DNA from: PALSA-660 sp036508875
GTDB taxonomy: Bacteria; Actinomycetota; Coriobacteriia; Anaerosomatales; PALSA-660
Assembly: GCA_036508875.1 (NCBI GenBank)
Contig: DATCGP010000021.1
Location: 1-24,862 of the forward strand
Reading direction: 5' to 3'
Length of the DNA: 24,862 nucleotides
Shown here: positions 6,498 through 14,277 of the stretch, in pieces
Layout: every line of letters starts with the position of its first letter
How positions within the stretch are numbered: the first letter of the stretch is position 1
Notes under the pieces: model-generated
Databases searched by the model: none
Told to the model about the DNA's origin: nothing
The model's input: the letters and a program-made list of their open reading frames with translations, nothing else
Position numbers and translations under genes: made by a program

Positions 6498-8120
6498 CTA
6501 GACGCCGGGCGCGAGCCGGATCGCCAGCAGAGCGAGGTCGTCCGACAGGTGCCCGTCGGCGAAGTCGAGCACATCGAAGAACAGACGCTCGACCACCTGC
6601 TGCGCGGTGGCGCGCGACGGGATGGCAGCCAGTGCCTTCAGCAATCGAGCTTCTCCGTATCGCGAACCGTCGCCCTGCGCTTCGGTCAGGCCATCTGTGT
6701 AGAGGAGCAGGTGGTCGTGCTTCGCGATCTCACAGGCGTCCTCGTGGTACGCACTGCCTGGGAACGGTCCGAGAACGGTGCCACCCTCCCGCAACATCGT
6801 CGGCCTGTGGCCGGGGCCGAAGAGCACAGCGGGGGGATGCCCCGCCGAGGAATAGGTGAACGTCCGAGCGGCAGGATCGACGATCCCGAACATCACTGTC
6901 ACGAAGGACTCCGTGTCCAGTGACGGGCCCATGACATCGTTCGTCTTGCGAAGGATCTCCGACGGGGGATCTCCAGCGAGCGCGTACGCTCTGATCGTGT
7001 CCTTGACCACCGCCGCCGTCGCCGCGGCCTCGAGGCCTTTGCCCGATACGTCGCCGACCGCCACACCCACCCGCCCCGCAGCCAACTGGAAGAGACCGTA
7101 GAAGTCACCGCCCACGCGCGCCGACTCGGTCGCGGACCGGTACACGCACGAGAAATCGACCCCCGGCAGCTGCTCGGGCAGCATGAGCATCGCCTGCTGG
7201 AGCGTGTCGGCGACAGCCCGCTGTGCTTCGTAGAGGCGTGCGTTGTGCAACGCCAGGGAGATCGTGGTGGCGACGTTGGCGACGAACTCTATCTGGGCGG
7301 GCGTGAACGCGACCGCCGCCGCGTGGTGGTTCAGGAACATGACCCCGATGACCTGGCTCTGCACGATCAGCGGCATGGTGAGGACCGAGCGGATGCCGTA
7401 GAGCCTCATGACGTCGCCGTTTACCCGCGGATCGTTGAGAGCGTCGTCGATCGCGACCGGGGCCCCCGTAGCGAGCGCCATGGCGGCGTGCGGGGCCTCC
7501 TCGTCCGACAGGACGACGTCGATGATCTCCGAAGGGAAGCGGTAGCTATAGCGCGTGAGCCACGCGTGGTCGCTACGCATCAGGATGGCGGCCGTCTCGG
7601 CCCCGACGGCGTCGCAGGTCTCCCTCATGGAGGCCTGCATGATCTCATCGACCTCGAGAGTCGAGCTGACGACGCTTCCGATGCGGATGAGCGCGGCGCT
7701 CTGGCGGGCCGTCTCACGCAGGCGCGCGTTGGCCAGCTCCAAGGAAGTGACGTCGTGGAAGGACATGATCGCCCCGGACACGCGCCCGTCGTCGATCAAG
7801 GGGGAAGCCGAGGCGAGCACGTTGACCGTCTGGCCATCGGACGTCCGGAACAGGAGCGGCTGGTCGCGGACGGTCTCACCCGCCAAGGCGCGCACAGCGG
7901 GGTACTCCGTCGCGGGGAGAGGAGTGCCATCGCGGTGCGACAGGCGGCCGGCGAGCCCGAGTTCGACCAGATCGCGGTCTCCGGGGTCCCAACCGAGAAC
8001 GCGACAGGCCGCGCGGTTCGCCATGACGACGCGCCCGGAGGGATCGAAGTGCAGGACGCCATCGATCATGGCGTCGAACACGTGTCGCAGGTCCCGGCTC
8101 TCCCTCTCCGACCGATCCAT
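6498..8120 (-). CDS. PAS-GAF-PP2C serine phosphatase (RsbU/SpoIIE-like)
   Basis: A 540-residue protein from ATG 8120: PAS domain (about 10-125), GAF domain (about 140-295) and a SpoIIE/PP2C phosphatase domain (about 320-540). Catalytic motifs GGDFYG (337-342), GDVSGKG (356-362), YTDGLTEA and HLSDDLALLA are present. The residue after GGDFY is G where D is usual. Such proteins dephosphorylate anti-sigma-factor antagonists (STAS proteins) in partner-switching stress responses, with PAS/GAF as signal inputs. The frame is open to an ATG at 8246 with a good GAGGG site, but the extra 42 codons use many A/T-ending codons unlike the rest, so I prefer 8120, whose ribosome site is weak. No helix-turn-helix, STAS or anti-sigma gene lies nearby. 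It converges on the HD-GYP remnant and diverges from a second phosphatase. Confidence 0.88.
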   Translation of the reverse strand: MDRSERESRDLRHVFDAMIDGVLHFDPSGRVVMANRAACRVLGWDPGDRDLVELGLAGRLSHRDGTPLPATEYPAVRALAGETVRDQPLLFRTSDGQTVNVLASASPLIDDGRVSGAIMSFHDVTSLELANARLRETARQSAALIRIGSVVSSTLEVDEIMQASMRETCDAVGAETAAILMRSDHAWLTRYSYRFPSEIIDVVLSDEEAPHAAMALATGAPVAIDDALNDPRVNGDVMRLYGIRSVLTMPLIVQSQVIGVMFLNHHAAAVAFTPAQIEFVANVATTISLALHNARLYEAQRAVADTLQQAMLMLPEQLPGVDFSCVYRSATESARVGGDFYGLFQLAAGRVGVAVGDVSGKGLEAAATAAVVKDTIRAYALAGDPPSEILRKTNDVMGPSLDTESFVTVMFGIVDPAARTFTYSSAGHPPAVLFGPGHRPTMLREGGTVLGPFPGSAYHEDACEIAKHDHLLLYTDGLTEAQGDGSRYGEARLLKALAAIPSRATAQQVVERLFFDVLDFADGHLSDDLALLAIRLAPGV

Positions 8121-8292
8121 GTGGCGGTTCAGCCCCCCGGTTCGCGATCCCCCCGACTCAGATTGTGCATCGACCAGGCTTAGATTACCAGCGACTGACA
8201 ACCAGTCCGCCTGTAGGGATTGCCAGCACGACGCTTCACGCGTCATGCTCTAGCCCTCAATCCGCACGTGTCATCGGAAGAAGGGCCTGCAG
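8121..8292. promoter_or_regulatory. Divergent intergenic region between the two phosphatases
   Basis: On the minus strand a TANNNT-type box TAATCT lies at 8182-8187, about 60 bases before ATG 8120. On the plus strand TTGCCA (8220-8225) and CATGCT (8244-8249) are 18 bases apart, leading to TTG 8293. A short inverted repeat GACGC/GCGTC (8230-8234/8240-8244) sits between them. All are weak matches. Confidence 0.3.
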
Positions 8293-9927
8293 TTGCCAGA
8301 AGCGTTCGCCGACGCCGCACTCGCTGTCCGCATCGTCGACGCCCTTCCAGGCTTCGTCGCCTATTTCGACGCCGACCTGAGGCTCGTGATGGTCAACGCG
8401 GCGGGTCGCGACGTGTTCGGCGGCGGGCGAGTCGACCCTGTCGGTCGCCCGGCCGACGAGGTCATCGGGACCGAGTCGAGGATGTACGAGATGCTCGTCG
8501 AGGTCGCGCGCACCTTGCGGTCCAGTACCGTCACCTTCACCGCTCCGATCACGGACCGGCGCAAGGAGCCGTCCACCATGGCCGCCTCGCTGGTTCCCGA
8601 CATAGCGGAGGACGGCTCCTTGCGGGGGGTCTTCTCTTCAGCGGTCGACGTGACGGACCAGATCGTCGGTTTGCGCCGCTCCGTGCGATTGGGCGAGAGT
8701 CTGAGTCTGATACTGCAAGCCATCGCCCGGATGACCGATCCGCTGCAGCTGTTGGACGCGCTCGCTGCCGAAACGCTCAAGGCGCTCGACGGCGACTACT
8801 CGCTCGTGTCGATCCGCAGCGGTAGCGCGTGGGTGGTGACGCACCACCACGGAGCGGGCGGGGAGGACCGTGTAGGGGTCGAGTACGCGCTCGAGCAGCG
8901 CCCGGTGATCTACGACGCGTCATCTTCCGGTGAGATCCAGTACGTGGAGAGCGGGCTCGGCCACCCGCGCACGAACAAGCTGATCATGAAGCGCTTCGGC
9001 ATCCGCTCGTTCGTTGCCGTGCCGCTGACGCTGCGGGGGGAGACGCTCGGCGTCTTCGAGATCGTGTTCACCCATGCCGAGCACGATTTCGACGATGCCA
9101 CCCGGACCTACCTCAGGAACCTTGTGAGCGCCGCCTCTCTCGCCTACGGACGGATGCGCGAGTACCAGCACGAGCGCCGGATCGCGGACACGCTTCAGAC
9201 GGCGCTGCTGCGTCTGCCGACCGCAGTGGAGGGTCTCCGCTTCGCAAGCCACTACGCAGCGGCTTCCGATGAAGCGCTCGTGGGTGGCGACTTCTTCGAC
9301 CTGTTCGAACTGGACGACGGCCGCGCCGGCATCACGATCGGCGACGTGTCCGGCAAGGGGTTGTCCGCCGCGATTATCACCTCGCGTGTGCGGGACTGCC
9401 TGCGGCTGTGCGCACTCGACGGTCTGAGTCCGGCGGAGTGCGTCACGAAGACGAGCGCGCTCCTGTACCGCATCACGCCGGGCGACGTCTTCGCGACGCT
9501 GATCTTCGGGATCCTCGACATCAAGTCGGGGGAGCTGGCATACGTCACCGCGGCGCATCCGGGCGGCATCCTGCAGAGGCGTGACGGACGCATCCTGCTG
9601 CTCGAGGGCGCCAACTCCGTCGTGGGCGCCTTCCCATATCTGAAGTTCAGCGAGAGGCGCGTGACCCTGGAGAAGGGTGACGCGCTTCTCCTGTACACGG
9701 ACGGCCTGACCGAGGCCCGCCGCGATGGTGAGATGTACGGGCTCGACCGGATGGTCGAGTACCTCGGGATCCGTAGGCGCAGCAGCCTCGTGACGCTCGT
9801 GAGCGACGTGTTCAACAACGTTCGCGAGTACACGCACAACCATCTGAGTGACGACGTGGCCATGCTTGCCATCACCCTTGACCACGTCGCCGATGGGTCG
9901 TCGGGCGCCGAGATCGCACCCGGTTAG
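8293..9927 (+). CDS. PAS-GAF-PP2C serine phosphatase (RsbU/SpoIIE-like), second copy
   Basis: A 544-residue protein starting at TTG 8293, with GAAGAAGGG about seven bases upstream. Order: PAS-like domain (about 10-120), GAF domain (about 135-285), short coiled linker HERRIADTLQTALL, then PP2C phosphatase (about 310-535). Motifs GGDFFD (331-336), GDVSGKG (350-356), LLYTDGLTEAR and NHLSDDVAMLAI are all intact. It shares its architecture with the divergent neighbour, and both have the (A/V)ADTLQxAxLxLP linker, so they look like an old duplication with different sensory input. The expected substrate is a phosphorylated STAS-domain antagonist encoded elsewhere. No transmembrane segment is seen, so it should be cytoplasmic. 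Confidence 0.88.
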   Translation: MPEAFADAALAVRIVDALPGFVAYFDADLRLVMVNAAGRDVFGGGRVDPVGRPADEVIGTESRMYEMLVEVARTLRSSTVTFTAPITDRRKEPSTMAASLVPDIAEDGSLRGVFSSAVDVTDQIVGLRRSVRLGESLSLILQAIARMTDPLQLLDALAAETLKALDGDYSLVSIRSGSAWVVTHHHGAGGEDRVGVEYALEQRPVIYDASSSGEIQYVESGLGHPRTNKLIMKRFGIRSFVAVPLTLRGETLGVFEIVFTHAEHDFDDATRTYLRNLVSAASLAYGRMREYQHERRIADTLQTALLRLPTAVEGLRFASHYAAASDEALVGGDFFDLFELDDGRAGITIGDVSGKGLSAAIITSRVRDCLRLCALDGLSPAECVTKTSALLYRITPGDVFATLIFGILDIKSGELAYVTAAHPGGILQRRDGRILLLEGANSVVGAFPYLKFSERRVTLEKGDALLLYTDGLTEARRDGEMYGLDRMVEYLGIRRRSSLVTLVSDVFNNVREYTHNHLSDDVAMLAITLDHVADGSSGAEIAPG

Positions 9928-9969
9928 AAGCACCGTCCGCACCGTTCGCGACGCGTCCGAAGAAGTCAC

Positions 9970-9999
9970 TTGCAGACAAGCGCGCGTATCGTGTAGTAG
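9970..9999 (+). promoter_or_regulatory. Candidate promoter of the cold-shock gene
   Basis: TTGCAG (9970-9975) and TAGTAG (9994-9999) with an 18-base spacer. Transcription from here would give a leader of roughly 105 bases, the usual size for cspA-type mRNAs. Confidence 0.45.
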
Positions 10000-10009
10000 A
10001 GTTGATGCA

Positions 10010-10095
10010 CGGACCGAATCGCGGTCCGGACGTTTGCGGCTTGACTGACCGCGATCGGTGCGGTTAGTCGGGTCGCTTTGTTTTGCCCCGCGGGG
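10010..10095 (+). promoter_or_regulatory. Structured 5' leader of the cold-shock gene
   Basis: Three hairpins follow one another. CGGACCG/CGGTCCG spans 10010-10016/10022-10028. GACTGACCGC/GCGGTTAGTC spans 10043-10052/10060-10069 with one G-T pair and a 7-base loop. A GC palindrome CCCCGCGGGG lies at 10086-10095. The second hairpin is followed after six bases by the T-rich run CTTTGTTTTG, so it could act as an attenuator. The palindrome ends just before the ribosome site GGAAGG. Confidence 0.5.
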
Positions 10096-10112
10096 CGGAA
10101 GGTAGGTTTGGA

Positions 10113-10316
10113 ATGGCTGAGGGCACCGTTAAGTGGTTCAACCCGGACAAGGGCTACGGCTTCATCTCGCACGAGGGCGGCGAAGATGTCTTCGTCCACT
10201 TCTCTGAGATCCAGGGCGAGGGCTTCAAGACCCTCGACGAGGGCCAGGCTGTCGTGTTCGACATCACCGATGGTCAGAACGGCAAGAAGCAGGCGAGCAA
10301 CGTCCGCAAGGCGTAA
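10113..10316 (+). CDS. cspA: Cold-shock domain protein (CspA family)
   Basis: A 67-residue protein, the standard length for a single cold-shock domain. It opens with MAEGTVKWFNPDKGYGFI; the RNA-binding motifs RNP1 (K13-G-Y-G-F-I18) and RNP2 (V26-F-V-H-F30) are intact. The ATG at 10113 is chosen over an upstream in-frame TTG (10083) because GGAAGGTAGG precedes it at good spacing and all family members begin here. It acts as a cytoplasmic nucleic-acid chaperone that melts mRNA secondary structure. The long structured leader upstream and the strong terminator downstream make it a single-gene transcript, probably controlled after initiation as in other csp genes. Confidence 0.95.
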   Translation: MAEGTVKWFNPDKGYGFISHEGGEDVFVHFSEIQGEGFKTLDEGQAVVFDITDGQNGKKQASNVRKA

Positions 10317-10349
10317 TTCCTTTCGGCGAACGCTATAGAGCTTGCGTTG

Positions 10350-10379
10350 GAGGCGGCCCGGAGACGGGCCGCCTCTTCT
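10350..10379 (+). terminator. Intrinsic terminator of the cold-shock gene
   Basis: Perfect 11-bp stem GAGGCGGCCCG (10350-10360) / CGGGCCGCCTC (10365-10375) closed by a GAGA (GNRA) tetraloop and followed by TTCT, 33 bases past the stop. Confidence 0.85.
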
Positions 10380-10386
10380 GCGCCCC

Positions 10387-10414
10387 GACGCCGCTGGACC
10401 CGATCAGCGGCGTC
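10387..10414 (+). repeat. Second perfect hairpin after the cold-shock terminator
   Basis: GACGCCGCTG (10387-10396) and CAGCGGCGTC (10405-10414) are perfect 10-bp arms around an 8-base loop GACCCGAT. It has no T-run. It may back up the terminator or insulate the ABC-F gene. Confidence 0.55.
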
Positions 10415-10430
10415 TCGCGTCCCCTGCGCC

Positions 10431-10444
10431 CGCGCGCGCGCGCG
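10431..10444. repeat. (CG)7 alternating tract
   Basis: Fourteen bases of uninterrupted CG dinucleotide lie 47 bases before the ABC-F start. Such tracts can adopt Z-DNA under negative supercoiling; a functional role here is speculation. Confidence 0.6.
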
Positions 10445-10477
10445 TCCGGTCCCGTGCGCCCACCCGCGTGCGACTGG

Positions 10478-10483
10478 TAGACT
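10478..10483 (+). promoter_or_regulatory. -10 box placed for leaderless transcription
   Basis: TAGACT fits the TANNNT -10 pattern and ends seven bases before ATG 10491, so a transcript would start at or next to the start codon. No Shine-Dalgarno sequence precedes the ATG (ACTGCCTCCC). The -35 region (around 10455) is a poor match. Confidence 0.45.
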
Positions 10484-10490
10484 GCCTCCC

Positions 10491-12566
10491 ATGTCGCTCA
10501 CCCTCACCAACGTCACCAAGTCCTTCGGCGAGCGCGTCCTGTTCCAGGACGTGTCGCTTCACGTCGCCGGCCGTGCGCGCATCGCGCTCGTCGGGCCGAA
10601 CGGCGCCGGCAAGACCACCCTGATGGAGATCATGGCGGGGGAGCAGGAGCCCGACTCCGGCCTGGTCACCGTCGGCAAGGGCGAGGTGGTCGGGTACCTG
10701 AAGCAGGAAGCGATCGAGATGGCCGGTCGCACGGCGCTTGCGGAGGTCCTGTCGGTGGCGTCCGAGGTCACCTCCCTGGAGCACCGCATCTCGGTACTCG
10801 AGGCCGACATCGCCGAGGAGTCGGAAGCCGACGAACTGGAGCGGATGCTCGCGGAGTACTCGCGTATCCGGGAGCGGTTCGAGCACCTGGGCGGCTACAC
10901 GATCGAGGCGGACGCCCGGGCTGTTCTCAGCGGCCTCGGGTTCCGCGAGCGCGACATGCAGCGTGACTGCGCCGAGTTCTCGGGCGGCTGGCTCATGCGC
11001 ATCGCGCTCGCGAAGATCCTGCTGCAGTCGCCGGACATCCTGCTTCTCGATGAGCCGACCAACCACCTCGACCTCGAGTCGGTGACGTGGCTGGAAGGGT
11101 TCCTGCGCGCCTATGACGGAGCGATCCTGCTGGTCAGCCACGACCGTGCCTTCATGGACGGCCTGTGCGACCGCATCGCTGAGATCGACCTGCGCAAGCT
11201 GACCGTCTACCACGGCACCTACGAGTCCTACACGATCCAGAAGGCAGAGGGCCTCGACCGCCTGATGGCCGCCAAGGCGAACCAGGACCGGCAGATCGCC
11301 GCGCAGGAGAAGTTCATCGAGCGGTTCCGCTCGAAGAGCACCAAGGCGAAGGCGGTCCAGAGCCGCGTCAAGGCGATCGAGAAGATCGAGCGCATCGAGG
11401 TCCCGCAGGAGCGCAAGGCGGTCAAGTTCCGCTTCCCGCAGCCGCCGCGGACCTCCGAGACGGTCGTCACTCTCGAAGGCGTGAGCAAGGCGTACGGCCC
11501 GATCGCCGTGTACGACGGGCTCGACCTGTCCCTGTTCCGCGGAGACAAGGTCGCTCTGGTGGGACCGAACGGCGCCGGGAAGTCGACGCTTCTCAAGATG
11601 CTGGCGGGCGTTCTCGAGCCGGACGCGGGAACGCGCACGCTCGGACTGCACGTCACGACCGCGTACTTCGCACAGCATCAGCTCGAGGCGCTGAACACCC
11701 GCAACACGGTCTACCGGGAACTCGACGGGGCCGCGCCGGGTTGGACGCAGGGGCAGGTGCGCGGGCTGTTGGGCGCCTTCCTGTTCGAAGGCGACGACGT
11801 CGACAAGAAGGTGTCCGTCCTCTCGGGCGGGGAGCGCGCCCGGCTCGCTCTCGCCAAGATGATGGTCGCCCCGGCGCCGTTCGTCTGTCTCGACGAGCCG
11901 ACGAACCACCTCGACATTCGTGCCCGGGACGTGCTGGAGCAGGCGCTGCGCGCGTACGAGGGCACGATGGCGCTCATCACCCACGACCGGCACCTCATCC
12001 GCGCGATCGCGACGAAGATCGTCCACGTGGAGGACGGCAAGGCGACCGTCTACGACGGTGACTACGACTACTTCCTCTGGAAGCGGGCGCAGACCCTTTC
12101 CAAGGAGGCCGGGGGAGCGGGGGAGGCCGCCGGAGTGAAGTCGCTCACGACCGTGCATCCTGACGCTCGCTCGGACGCGCCCAAACCGACGCACACCGTC
12201 TCCAAAGGGAGCGGGCCGAAGTCCAAGGAACAGAAGCGCGCGGAGGCCGAGGCGCGCTCGAAGGCGTACCGCTCCGGCAAAGGGGAGCGCGGGCGCCTCG
12301 GTGAGGTCGAGGCGGAGGTCGCCGCGGTCCAGCAGACCCACGACTCGCTGCTCGCGCGCCTTGGCGAACCCGAGCTCTACGCGAACAAGGCCGCCTTCGA
12401 CGCCGCCATGGTCGAGTACGGCACGGTGAAGTCGCGCCTCGCCGTACTGGAGCGTGAGTGGCTCGAACTGTCGGAGACGATCGAGGAGATCGACGCCGAC
12501 GGCCCGGCCGCTCCTCCGGCCGCCCCTCAACCCGTGCGCACCCCGAAGCGGCACCACAAGGCGTAG
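10491..12566 (+). CDS. ABC-F ATPase (Uup/YdiF-type ribosome-associated factor)
   Basis: A 691-residue soluble protein with two ABC ATPase domains and no membrane segment. Domain 1 has Walker A GPNGAGKT (35-42), signature FSGGW (about 163) and Walker B LLLLDEPTNHLD (about 184-194). The linker of about 100 residues is rich in Lys/Arg (RFRSKSTKAKAVQSRVKAI) and corresponds to the P-site tRNA interaction motif. Domain 2 has GPNGAGKST from 358, LSGGE (about 444) and CLDEPTNHLD (about 468). The last ~130 residues are a charged linker plus a coiled-coil hairpin like the C-terminal extension of Uup/YdiF. Such proteins bind the ribosomal E site and help stalled or difficult translation; a few confer antibiotic resistance by target protection, which sequence alone cannot decide. 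It is transcribed alone, between the cspA terminator and the nuo promoter. Confidence 0.92.
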   Translation: MSLTLTNVTKSFGERVLFQDVSLHVAGRARIALVGPNGAGKTTLMEIMAGEQEPDSGLVTVGKGEVVGYLKQEAIEMAGRTALAEVLSVASEVTSLEHRISVLEADIAEESEADELERMLAEYSRIRERFEHLGGYTIEADARAVLSGLGFRERDMQRDCAEFSGGWLMRIALAKILLQSPDILLLDEPTNHLDLESVTWLEGFLRAYDGAILLVSHDRAFMDGLCDRIAEIDLRKLTVYHGTYESYTIQKAEGLDRLMAAKANQDRQIAAQEKFIERFRSKSTKAKAVQSRVKAIEKIERIEVPQERKAVKFRFPQPPRTSETVVTLEGVSKAYGPIAVYDGLDLSLFRGDKVALVGPNGAGKSTLLKMLAGVLEPDAGTRTLGLHVTTAYFAQHQLEALNTRNTVYRELDGAAPGWTQGQVRGLLGAFLFEGDDVDKKVSVLSGGERARLALAKMMVAPAPFVCLDEPTNHLDIRARDVLEQALRAYEGTMALITHDRHLIRAIATKIVHVEDGKATVYDGDYDYFLWKRAQTLSKEAGGAGEAAGVKSLTTVHPDARSDAPKPTHTVSKGSGPKSKEQKRAEAEARSKAYRSGKGERGRLGEVEAEVAAVQQTHDSLLARLGEPELYANKAAFDAAMVEYGTVKSRLAVLEREWLELSETIEEIDADGPAAPPAAPQPVRTPKRHHKA

Positions 12567-12620
12567 TCGGGAATGCGGTTTCGGCTCCGGCCGCGCTCGC
12601 CTGACCTGCGAGAACTCCAG

Positions 12621-12645
12621 ACTTTGTAACTGCGGTTTACAAAGT
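12621..12645. promoter_or_regulatory. Inverted-repeat operator in front of the nuo operon
   Basis: ACTTTGTAA (12621-12629) and TTACAAAGT (12637-12645) form a perfect 9-bp inverted repeat with a 7-base spacer, strikingly AT-rich in a GC-rich setting. The right arm overlaps the -35 box of the nuo promoter, the position expected of a repressor site. It resembles the redox regulator Rex site (TTGTGA-n6-TCACAA) but has TTGTAA-n7-TTACAA, so the identity of the regulator is open. Confidence 0.65.
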
Positions 12646-12665
12646 ATCGCGTCTCGCCGTAGAAT
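12636..12665 (+). promoter_or_regulatory. Promoter of the nuo operon
   Basis: TTTACA (12636-12641) and TAGAAT (12660-12665), each a close match to the sigma-70 consensus, with an 18-base spacer. The leader is about 80 bases and contains a 7-bp stem ACGACCG/CGGTCGT (12672-12678/12695-12701). Confidence 0.65.
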
Positions 12666-12754
12666 CCGGGTACGACCGAGGGGTTGTTCGGCACCGGTCG
12701 TGGGAATCTCCCTGTGGAGGGTTGCACGCACACCGGCGGCGGGACGGAGCACGT

Positions 12755-13123
12755 GTGTCGGCGGCATCTGCGCAAGCGGTACTGCTCTTCATCGGCGCGC
12801 TCATAGCGGCGGTCGCGTTCGTTGGTCTCGTGTTCGGGGCGAACGCGCTGCTCTCACCCCGGAAGCCCACTCCTGAGAAGCTCGATCCGTTCGAGTGCGG
12901 CATGCCTCCGGCGGGCGATCCGCACGTGCGGTATCCGATCCGGTACACCGCGGTGGCGGTGTTGTTCGTGATCTTCGACGTCGAGGCCGTGCTGCTCTTC
13001 GCTGTGGCGTCCAAAGTTCACGGGAGCATCGGCGGCGGCCTCGCGGTTCTCGTGTTCTCTTCGATGCTGGCTCTCGGTCTCGCCTACGCCTGGAAGACGG
13101 GAGCGCTCAAGTGGCGCTCGTAG
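12755..13123 (+). CDS. nuoA: NADH-quinone oxidoreductase subunit A
   Basis: A 122-residue membrane subunit of complex I with three helices (about 7-28, 66-87 and 93-113) and the conserved loop motifs KLDPFECGM (C near 47) and FVIFDVEAVLLF. GTG 12755 is preceded by GGAG five bases away; an in-frame TTG at 12722 adds only a charged, unconserved stretch. It sits next to the quinone-binding region and helps couple quinone reduction to ion pumping. First gene of the operon; its stop overlaps nuoB by 13 bp. Confidence 0.93.
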   Translation: MSAASAQAVLLFIGALIAAVAFVGLVFGANALLSPRKPTPEKLDPFECGMPPAGDPHVRYPIRYTAVAVLFVIFDVEAVLLFAVASKVHGSIGGGLAVLVFSSMLALGLAYAWKTGALKWRS

Positions 13124-13728
13124 ACGGTTTCACCAAGGGCCTCGAGCGCATGCCTGGAGGAAGCGTCATCCTCACGAGCATGGACGCGCTGGCCGACTGG
13201 GCTCGCGGCCAGTCGCTGTGGGCGATGCCGATGGGGACGGCTTGCTGTGCCATGGAGCTGATCGCCTGCTCGTTCTCGCGATTCGACTTCGACCGGCTCG
13301 GCACGTTCCCGCGCCCCGACCCGCGTCACGTGGACGTGATGATCCTGGCGGGCACGATCACCAAGAAGATGCAGCCGGCCGTCAAGCGTCTCTACGAGCA
13401 GATGCCGGACCCGAAGTACGTCGTGGCTATGGGCAACTGCACCGTCAGCGGCGGCATCTTCTACTACGACTCCTACTCCGTGGTCCGCGGCGCGGACACC
13501 TTCCTGCCGGTGGACGTCTACATCGCGGGCTGCCCGCCCAGGCCGGAAGCGCTCCAGGACGGAGTGCTGCGGCTGCGCGAGCTCATCCACACGCGCTCCC
13601 TCGACGAGGAGCGCTCGTACGAGCGGGAACTGACGCTCCCGGGTCCCGACACTCCACGCGCAGGCACGACTGACGCTTGCCGAGGCCATCTGCTTTCGTC
13701 GCCCGGACCGGACGGAGAGGACGGATGA
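13111..13728 (+). CDS. nuoB: NADH-quinone oxidoreductase subunit B (cluster N2)
   Basis: A 205-residue subunit that holds N2, the last iron-sulfur cluster before quinone. The four ligands are visible: C45-C46 in TACCAME, C110 in GNC and C141 in GCPPRPEAL. GTG 13111 lies 13 bp inside nuoA and has GGGAG seven bases upstream. The last ~35 residues after HTRSLDEERSYERE are a poorly conserved tail. Its stop overlaps the nuoC start (ATGA), so the genes are coupled. Confidence 0.95.
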   Translation: MALVDGFTKGLERMPGGSVILTSMDALADWARGQSLWAMPMGTACCAMELIACSFSRFDFDRLGTFPRPDPRHVDVMILAGTITKKMQPAVKRLYEQMPDPKYVVAMGNCTVSGGIFYYDSYSVVRGADTFLPVDVYIAGCPPRPEALQDGVLRLRELIHTRSLDEERSYERELTLPGPDTPRAGTTDACRGHLLSSPGPDGEDG

Positions 13729-14234
13729 GCGACCTCAGCGCCATCCCGGTCCCCGTCCCGGCTGATGCCGGGTCCAGCCTCGAGGTGCTGCGCGAGGCGC
13801 TGTGCTCCGTCCACCCGGACCTCTGTCCGCTGTTCTCGATCGAGTTCGCCGACAGCGTGCTGATGGTGTCGCGGGCACAGCTCCACGCCACCGCCGCCAA
13901 GCTGAAGGAACTCGGGTTCGAGCGGTTCGGCTTCGTGACCGCCGTGGATTTCGGCGACGACTTCGAGCTCGTCTACCGTCTGCAGTCGACGAGGTTCGGG
14001 GTCGGGATGTCGCTGAAGACCGAGGTGCCGCGAGACGAGCCCGCGATCGAGACGATCACCGACCTGTGGCCGGCTGCGAACTGGCACGAGCGCGAGGTGT
14101 ACGACCTGATGGGGATCGAGTTCATCGGCCACCCGGATCTGCGCCGGATCCTGCTTCCCGACGACTGGGTGGGCCATCCGCTGCGCAAGGACTACCACGA
14201 CGACGACGTGATACCGAGGCCCGACTACATCTGA
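13725..14234 (+). CDS. nuoC: NADH-quinone oxidoreductase subunit C (30 kDa)
   Basis: A 169-residue hydrophilic-arm subunit. The conserved 30-kDa block is clear: WHEREVYDLMGIEFIGHPDL followed by RRILLPDDWVGHPLRKDY. It docks on NuoD and NuoB next to the quinone chamber and carries no cofactor. The start ATG 13725 overlaps the nuoB stop. NuoC and NuoD are separate genes here, unlike the NuoCD fusion of enterobacteria. A 43-base gap with a perfect AGGAGGTG precedes nuoD. Confidence 0.95.
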   Translation: MSDLSAIPVPVPADAGSSLEVLREALCSVHPDLCPLFSIEFADSVLMVSRAQLHATAAKLKELGFERFGFVTAVDFGDDFELVYRLQSTRFGVGMSLKTEVPRDEPAIETITDLWPAANWHEREVYDLMGIEFIGHPDLRRILLPDDWVGHPLRKDYHDDDVIPRPDYI

Positions 14235-14277
14235 CGACCCTTCCGGGGCCACGACGAGCGATGAGAGGAGGTGCGGG

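Noticed and set aside
6457..6859. C-terminal continuation of the HD-GYP frame
   Set aside because: Past 6457 the sequence becomes Arg/Ala-rich without similarity and is antisense to the phosphatase gene ending at 6498.
8121..8246. N-terminal extension of the minus-strand phosphatase to ATG 8246
   Set aside because: A GAGGG site precedes it, but the 42 added codons have many A/T third positions and no domain similarity, and the start would leave only 46 bases for two divergent promoters. Kept as an alternative.
10404..12767. Very long minus-strand open frame opposite the ABC-F gene
   Set aside because: It is the antisense shadow of a clear ABC-F protein; its Arg/Asp/Leu-rich translation has no motif. 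Similar shadows opposite nuo genes were dropped for the same reason.
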